Shown here in pieces: positions 57,444 through 64,000 of a stretch of DNA of 64,000 bases. Numbering within the stretch: position 1 is the first letter of the stretch; each line of letters starts with the position of its first letter. Source of the stretch: Curvularia sp. ZM96 (lineage: Eukaryota > Ascomycota > Dothideomycetes > Pleosporales > Pleosporaceae); contig JAJGBQ010000008.1 in assembly GCA_022457065.1 (NCBI GenBank), forward strand, positions 1,116,001 through 1,180,000, given 5' to 3'. The position numbers were made by a program, and so were the translations under genes. The notes under the pieces are model-generated. The model ran no database searches, was not told the DNA's origin, and saw nothing but the letters and a program-made list of their open reading frames with translations.

Positions 57444-60387
57444 TTTGCTTGGCCTCGAACGCCGGTCATAGAGAAGTAATTATCTTAGCATGATATCCCG
57501 CTTCACTAGTTAGCCCAGGAGTTTCCAGAAGTTTTAAGCGCGCTAGACGTCATGCGTCAGCTGTTTGTTAGGACTTTAAGCAGGCCACCCACATAGTGAC
57601 GAACATGAGACTTTCCAACGCACTTGACAGTATAACATTAAGTAAGCTACTCAGAAACATGAAGCTGCGACAGGCTAGGAATTTTCTAAGAGGTTTAAGA
57701 GGTGGGCGTTGATGTTGACTATTGAACGTCGCCTACTACGGGTTAAACTGGCCGTCCGAACGGCAACGACCACATGCGGTTTCAGCACACTGTGCGTTCC
57801 AACTCTAGCGCTTTCCATTCTGGCGCACTAAGCTGTGATTCGCTCAGGAGTTATCGGGAGTTTCGAGAGTTATGGTGGGTAAGTATCGATGCGGGCACAG
57901 CTATCACGGCACAAGCTGAGAACGCGCCTCTTCACACTACTAAAAAAACATTTTTTTTCGAGCGCGTATGTTGCCAACACCAGCTCAAAATAGCGATTAT
58001 CAATATAGATGAGGAGGATTAGAAAGATCTGCTCTTTACTTTGAGTCTGCCGCAGCTTGAGAATGGATGGCAATGATGGTATATTGACATGAACGCAAGA
58101 TCACTAGGAGTAAGTAATTTCTTTCAAGTGTGGCCAGAACTGGAACGAAGCAGCGTTGCGCTAAAACTTGGCTGCGAAGAGTCTGATTCATGAAATCATC
58201 TTTTTGTTAGGTAGTACAGCCGCTGACGATGGCCGTACATACTACTTTGGAGATGCACGAAACAGGATTACATATCACTCTTCAGTTTGTAAAGGGAGTG
58301 TGCTAGCTTAACAGCTTAAAGGAGCTATTTAGTCGCTGGATCCAAGTACGGAGTTGTAAGAGGTGGAAATGGAGGACCTCTGCACATGGCCTACCCACCT
58401 TTTGCAAATGGCGCAAGTTGAAAGTCATTCTCGCGAATGATATCCCATGGCCTACGCAATATATGAACCCACCAGCTGAAGGGATATTAGGATGGTGTCT
58501 TTGGAAGAAGCACATAGACTACCTCTAAAGACTGCCTAATCGCCACATGTTGTCCGGATTGTCAGCGCGCCCAGATCTCCATCAACCGCCGTTATACTCT
58601 GTCTCAGCACTCATTCTTCTCCTACCAAGACCGACTCAGTCTCATAACCCATGTAGAGTTTGTCGACGGCGTCTAGCTCGCGAGCTAAGCGCAGGTATAC
58701 TCCAACGGAGACGTTCTGCTTTTCAGCCGCGTCGATCTTATCGATCAAAATACCAACAAACTCTTGGACCTCCCAATCAAGAGTGACGTGTTTTGATTCG
58801 AATATGAGGCGTAATTCCTCGATACTTTTAAAATTGACGTCCGCAGGCAAACCGATGATATACACAGTATGCCGCGGCCATCGAGAACACGACACGTTAC
58901 AGAGGCTGAATTGACGTACGTGCTTAAGGTGGAGACACTTCACAAATTGTTGCTCAGATGTTCCAGACTGTAGATAAGAGAATTGAGCTTGTAAATGATT
59001 ACTGGTCGAGATTATAGATAAATGTGGAGACTAGGATCTTCTTGGGGTTTGCACCTACCAGAATCGCCGTCAGCAACACTTAGAACATCCAGCTCAAGGC
59101 AGCGACGCCGATGCCCGCGGGCTACGACTTGCACAGCAACGAAAGCGCTAATCGATGAAATCAAAACTTTATACAGCCAAGAAGCGGACGATCATTCACG
59201 TGATTGTGGCGTGGTTTAGAGGATTGCGGCGCAGCCTTCCGAGTTCATTGCCTAGGGCCGCAACCGGTATTCTACATTCCTACATAGTCAAATATCAAAA
59301 CCTACTAATTACTATGCATTCGTTGGTGATTGCTGTTCTACCGTGCAGGCAGTATTTAAAAATCCAGTCACCATTATATCGGGAATTGACGCAATTAGCT
59401 AGTCGCGCAAGCGATCCTGTAGTACAAATCTAGCGTTGCGTCATATACAGAAGGCGGGGCTGTTTAAAATCGTTGCACAGCACTATGGCGTATATGGAAG
59501 GTGAACACGTCAGCACCTGTACCCAGCCAGACCACATACTTTGTATACACGAAGTAAGTCATACAGTTCTTTTCTCGAAGCGACGCGCCACTACTAGACT
59601 CCTACATACTTTTCCTTCCACATACAACTTGCCTTCCACGTTCAGTAACGCGTAAATAGACAAAGTCTCTCGACAGCTTGATGTTGCGTATGTAGTACCC
59701 CGCACCTTGCAATCGTGCCGCACGTGTTGATCTCCTGACAGCTGTTCTTCACGACAAAAACATTATGCCAACTCTGGAGTGCACTACTTCCGCATTGTCC
59801 GAAGTCCCCAATGAAGAACCACAACAAAGCCCTGTCTCTCCTTATATCGAGGAATTACTCAACAAAAATGAACGGATTAGCTCGCTAGCGTAACGGCACA
59901 CTATCGGAACCGACTCAGTAGCCATTCGGCCGGGAGATCCGATTCGGATCCCTATCGGCTGGTGGAAGTACAGGTTGTCCTACATAGCTACTATGTAGAT
60001 TTCTGATATCCTTTCGTACAAGGCCTATAGGTGTCTATCCAATCAAGGCTCATTTAATGTCCTACGCACTCCCATATGCCTCTGAGTGACACTACTGCCG
60101 ATACTGATCCGACTATTCTTGCCTGTGCCGTTACAGCTAGATCATTTTGCTGCTGGTTAGCTTACAGAGAATGCTTACTTAGAGATCACACCTGACCCTT
60201 AAGCTGGACTCTTTGTTAAGCTCTTACATATGAAAACAATCAGCAGCTTACATTGCTACACACATGCCTCACGCACCTACGCGTAAGCGAAAGAATCTCC
60301 TATTTCTTATGTACCCCACAACGCCTCCTTCTTTTCGTGACACTACCCTTGTACGGTCTTGTTTTATTTCTCATCTTCTCCTACTTA
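57444..60387. other. Gene-poor interval
   Basis: On the minus strand at 58611-58860 a frame has good coding character (IEELRLIFESKHVTLDWEVQ, then GVYLRLARELDAVDKL) and may be the last exon of an F-box-like or other protein; its upstream exons were not found. A degraded MITE lies at 59322-59483. The rest is unassigned. Confidence 0.35.
59322..59483 (+). mobile_element. Degraded MITE, copy E
   Basis: Partial match to the same family: a left part like GTGATTGCTG...GCAG, a middle with TAGTCGCGC, and the well-kept block GGCGGGGCTGTTTAAAATCG followed by TTGCACAGC. The right terminal repeat is missing or replaced, so the limits are approximate. Confidence 0.6.
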
Positions 60388-61068
60388 ATGATGTCGATTA
60401 ATAGGCTTATAAAGTTATCAATAGTTGGTTGTCTCGCTAGAGTTTATGCGGCTTCTAGTGAACCCATACAAACACTTGCTGCAGGAACGCACACAGCTTG
60501 CATGAGTGAAGTATCGATTACTCACACACCGTCCTCTGTTCTTAGTATCTCTGCAATAGCCACTGGGGTAAACCAAGGCCCGCCCATTTCCTCCAGTAGT
60601 GCCCTGAAAACCCGTTCCACCTCTACTTTGACTATTGTGTTGACTTCTACACTGGTGCTCCCTACACCTACTGGTGAGCCAATAGTCCCTAATGCTGACT
60701 ATATGGAGGTTGTCAAAAAGTGGCGTACTAAGATGGGTATGAAGACTCTTGCGTACGATCCTAAGCTAGAGTCGAACGCTATGGACACTGTAGAATCGAG
60801 TAAAGGAACTATGATTCACAAGCTCAATGATGGCACTCTGGGTCAGGTCCTAGCGCCTGGTGATGCCGGCCATTTCGAACACGTTTTCGTGGGCGGGTGG
60901 CTATGCGAGACGCCTAGCCTTCCAGGCCTGGGTGACGTATGCCAACGTGAGTCTGACGGCTGGGCTTATAATGGACAAACAGGTCATGCAGAGATTTTGA
61001 CATCGAAAACCTATTCGAGAATTGGATGCGCGCTCTCTACTGGGATCTGGTGTTGTGATTTAGCATAG
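60388..61068 (+). CDS. CAP/SCP-like secreted protein (intact copy)
   Basis: ATG at 60388 gives 226 aa. The start is supported by alignment with the pseudogene's start. An N-terminal signal peptide (MMSINRLIKLSIVGCLARVYA) precedes a Ser/Thr-rich, likely O-glycosylated stretch to about residue 110. The C-terminal domain has KKWRTKMGMKTLAYDPKLES (CAP helix 1-like), AMDTV, a central GGWLCETPSLPGLGDVC loop, and GHAEILTSKTYSRIGCAL, which matches the GHxTQVVW...IGCA region of CAP/PR-1 proteins. It ends IWCCDLA. Canonical CAP histidines are only partly kept. Probably secreted or wall-associated; role unknown. Confidence 0.68.
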   Translation: MMSINRLIKLSIVGCLARVYAASSEPIQTLAAGTHTACMSEVSITHTPSSVLSISAIATGVNQGPPISSSSALKTRSTSTLTIVLTSTLVLPTPTGEPIVPNADYMEVVKKWRTKMGMKTLAYDPKLESNAMDTVESSKGTMIHKLNDGTLGQVLAPGDAGHFEHVFVGGWLCETPSLPGLGDVCQRESDGWAYNGQTGHAEILTSKTYSRIGCALSTGIWCCDLA

Positions 61069-61529
61069 CCCGTACGATCGCTTGCATGCCAACACTATGC
61101 AAGATGAGCTCGGATTTTGATAAACACGCAACTATAGCACCTGCGATTTCTCGTCAGCTCTTTTTTCGATCTGGAACCAAACAAGTTTATAGACCACTCT
61201 GAACTAATCTTAGAGTCATAGTTAATAAATAGCGGCTTGCACAGAAGCCATGATTTCGTCTAAGGGTTGAACAGGTAGTTAGTTCATTTGCTTTAGTAGG
61301 TCGCAGTGGTACGTCGCAGTTAGCCAAACGATCAACGTGCATTAAACTAGCGCCTCACCCTACGCAACCATTTTGTGCTAAGCTTTCTCGTCAGACATAT
61401 TAAGCAATACTCCACATATGAAATTCGCGGATACTTGTTTCAACATAACGTGTTTCACCACCGAGTCGTCCGCTCCACCACAATGCCCCGCCTTCGTAAC
61501 AATAACGCGTGATGTCTTAACAACGCGAC
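61069..61529. other. Intergenic
   Basis: No feature recognised between the CAP-like gene and the transposase relic. Confidence 0.35.
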
Positions 61530-61640
61530 GTGCAACAATCCTATAGTGAAGCAGATATTAGCTTAGCTATTGAAAGTCTTATCTCACAACATATCCAAAG
61601 TGAAACACGCGCTGCTCTTGTGGTCTCAAGAAGAAGGCGC
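61530..61640 (+). mobile_element. Relic of a pogo/Tc1-type transposase N-terminus
   Basis: The frame beginning QQSYSEADISLAIESLISQH, then SETRAALV and a basic RRR stretch, matches the spacing of the psq-type helix-turn-helix that opens pogo/Fot1-like transposases (Y-S/T-E-x-D-I-x-x-A-I ... AA ... R-x-x-L). The start codon is missing and no DDE domain follows. Assignment is by pattern only. Confidence 0.5.
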
Positions 61641-62077
61641 GTGCTCTATGTTTTATGCTCGGGAGCCTTTCATACTAAACTTCACGCTCGGCCTGACTTG
61701 CTGCCTAATCGTATACATGGTCCCCGTGACCCTCCTCATTCAAGGTATCTTTGAGAGCTCTACTGCGGTAGTTATGACGCTTGCTATGGGAACACTTCCT
61801 ATAGTCACAGGCATTGTTCGTTTCATCTGCCTGAAAATTGGAACGAGCCAGGAGAACCTTGTCTGAACGTTGAGGATCTACCGTCGTACAGCTGCGACCC
61901 GCCTGCTAACTCGAATACTATTCAGATATCCTCAGTATGGTTGAACTATCTCTTGCCATCATCGTCGCCTCCTTGCCTGGACTAAAGGCGCTTTTGCTCA
62001 GGGACATTAGAGCCATCAAAACAGGCTCGACAGCGACGATGGAGTCGGGCGCAGAACAAAAGGGTGTCACCAGATAG
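61641..62077 (+). pseudogene. 5'-truncated rhodopsin-domain membrane protein
   Basis: The first part (61660-61866) encodes FILNFTLGLTCCLIVYMVPV and LAMGTLPIVTGIVRFICLKI, matching spans 5-6 of rhodopsin-domain (PTH11-type) proteins. After a short non-matching stretch, MVELSLAIIVASLPGLKALL (from about 61937) matches the last span, ending with a polar tail and TAG at 62077. All earlier spans are absent, replaced by the transposase relic. An intron may join the two parts. Either a truncated pseudogene or a wrongly joined end. Confidence 0.6.
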
Positions 62078-64000
62078 GTGTAACCAGGACATTCGCTCTA
62101 GGACAGTGCGCAAGATACTGGGCTGGCGTTTGTTTTACGGTCAGAATTGTAAGGACGCGGTGCCGCGACCGGGTCTCGACGCCGAATTTCAAGGAACCCA
62201 TTGCCTGAATGCTACTTTGATATTCTTACTCTTACCTGCCAAACCTTTCATAGCTGGAGTAGAGTCGAAGTACCTGTCCTTCCTATCGCGATGCAGGAGA
62301 GGAGGGGAAGAGGTTAGTTCAAATACTATTTCTACTTGTTGTGGAAATGACTACGTCCGTCACCTGATAGTAGTTGTCTAGACTGATATGGATTAGCTGG
62401 CGTCATCCGCCGGAGCAAACCGATCACTCTTACACTCAACACTACTCAAGGTTTCGGATTACGTTTGATTTTGTAAACTTTAACTTGCCTTGCCACACTG
62501 CGCAACTATATCAACACATCCAGCTTCACCCAAGTCACCCTCCGGCTTTAGACATACACCTACCTCCTCGTACTCGTCTACAGCCGTGCACCCTGATTTC
62601 GTGCTGTCCTCGATCTTGGCGCCCTTGGCCGTGCCCGCAAACTTGTTCCGGAGCCGATTGCCGCTCGCTGCGTTTCGCTCAATAGATGAGTTGTGGTGGA
62701 GCAGCTACTGGATAAGCACTATTTCATGGAGCTGGCCGATGCGATACTGGCGATTAGCAACCTGCACCGCCTTGCTATTGTTGGATGTCGGCTCGAGCGC
62801 GTAAAGAACATGGCCCTCGGCGAGCATGACGGACTGGCAGATCTACACCAGGCTTTGCACTCAAGATCCCACCCCCCGCTGAGCGAGGGTTTGCAGGCCA
62901 ACATAGGTATAATCGATGTAATCAAACTCAAAGATGGTTGGTAGAACGAGGACTCGAGCAGATGGTGAGCTGTTACACTTGAAACCAATGCCTACATCTA
63001 GATCTTCGATGGAAAACATCAAACAGTTGAAGCAAGAACGCTCAACTGAAGAGCAGGTGGGAAGGAATGTGAGCATCCGCTATTGCGAGTGAGATGCCTG
63101 CTTCTAACAATGCTCAGTAAGACTACCTACTGTCAACAGTATGTGTAACGGGAGCAGCAGCAAGAGCGATACTGATCACGATGACCACGACGAATAACTC
63201 ACAACATTGTTGACTCGCAAGCGAAAAACCAGTACACTAGCAAACAACGTGAATCGAAAGTGGCAAAGCCGAGGGTTGGATAGCCACTCCAGAAGAAGAA
63301 AAGAACCAACCATGACCTAAGCGAAGCAACTCTCTTACCATAACTTAGACACCAGACTTGCTTTTGGCGCTCAGTATAGCGGCCGCGACGTTGGGAAGCC
63401 CTACAGCGACAACAATAGTGACGAAAGTAGCAGAGAATGCGATATTCAGGACTGCTATCATCCAATGGGACAAAGGCCAATGCGTGGTGTTCTCCATGAT
63501 GATAATGTCTCTAGACGATATGACTCTATTATTAATAGTATTATATCATATTATCATATATTATAGAATATCATATTGTATTGTATCATATAGCTATATA
63601 ATGACTCTAAAAACTAAATTAATAAAAAGTAGACGTCCGTTTATCTAGTTTTTAAATACATTTTTCCAACTTTTCATCAAAGGCTAGGCTACTAAGTATT
63701 GTAATACTAAATGTATCTAGTTGTGGTTTGATGTTCCAAATAGAATAGAGGTTTAAATCTAATAGAGCTATTTGGAGTTCTGTTATATGGGTAACAGATA
63801 GTTAAGACAGCATCTCTATATAGATATTGAGGTAAATTACTATAGACTAATAGAGCTCTAGCCTTATATAATAGAGCTCTACCAACAATTTAGCTAAAAT
63901 CTTTCAAGCAACTTGTTAATACGTATCTGTCACGTGACTTGGGGAAGGTCCCTGAGGAGATCCCTCGGACCCCCATCGGGCATCCCTCGGGCCAATAGGG
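62078..64000. other. Right flank with AT-rich block
   Basis: No firm gene. A minus-strand 50-codon frame (63497-63345) encodes one hydrophobic span (SHWMIAVLNIAFSATFVTIV); it is a weak candidate. A plus-strand frame at 62726-62944 (LADAILAISNLHRLAIVGCR) is coding-like but lacks context. Confidence 0.3.
63510..63930. repeat. AT-rich block, probable RIP-degraded repeat
   Basis: About 420 bp made largely of A and T, with many ATA/TAT triplets and TAATAGAGCT-like short repeats (near 63755, 63847 and 63880). At about 63931 composition switches sharply to GC-rich (CACGTGACTTGGGG, CCCTCGG repeated). Such edges are typical of transposon remnants mutated by RIP. Confidence 0.6.

Noticed and set aside
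59875..59965. tRNA-like segment
   Set aside because: It has an A-box-like TAGCTCGCTAGCG and a B-box-like GATTCGGATCC, but no acceptor stem or correct T arm can be folded.

Overview
The window looks like nuclear DNA of a filamentous ascomycete (Pezizomycotina). The evidence is short GT-AG introns of about 45-70 nt with CTAAC-type branch sites, and fungus-restricted families: zinc-cluster regulators, a PTH11-type rhodopsin-domain protein, a DUF3295-type protein, 2EXR/F-box-like proteins, an Hmt1-type vacuolar ABC transporter and a fungal P450. The gene set suggests Dothideomycetes/Pleosporales, but that is inference. Most genes are spliced, so I rebuilt models by joining exons where frame, splice sites and protein motifs all agree.

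Layout. 0-10.5 kb: a bZIP regulator, a small regulator joining a zinc cluster with a C2H2 finger, an unknown protein, and a 20-bp minisatellite upstream of another unknown gene. 10.9-14.8 kb is mostly gene-free and holds a strong hairpin. 14.8-18.7 kb: a convergent pair, the DUF3295-type gene and the Hmt1-like ABC transporter. 22.0-29.7 kb: three co-oriented genes, a rhodopsin-domain membrane protein, a cytochrome P450 and a zinc-cluster regulator. 31-43.4 kb: a multi-pass membrane protein, an Est1-like unknown, a 2EXR protein, a small three-exon gene, a 652-aa zinc-cluster regulator and an unknown nuclear-type protein.

43.9-64 kb is an accessory, repeat-marked region. It holds a decayed CAP/SCP-like gene and its intact paralogue 16 kb away, a second 2EXR gene, a DHA2-type MFS transporter, a BTB protein and a RecQ-like helicase pseudogene. 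It also holds five copies of a ~190-bp TA-flanked MITE, a pogo-type transposase relic next to a 5'-truncated rhodopsin-domain gene, and an AT-rich block near the right edge.

No complete biosynthetic cluster is visible: there is no PKS, NRPS or terpene cyclase. The most notable items are the MITE family, the two-finger regulator, the minisatellite that is open in all six frames, the intact/decayed CAP pair, and several introns that simple open-frame reading would miss. No tRNA, rRNA or CRISPR array was found.
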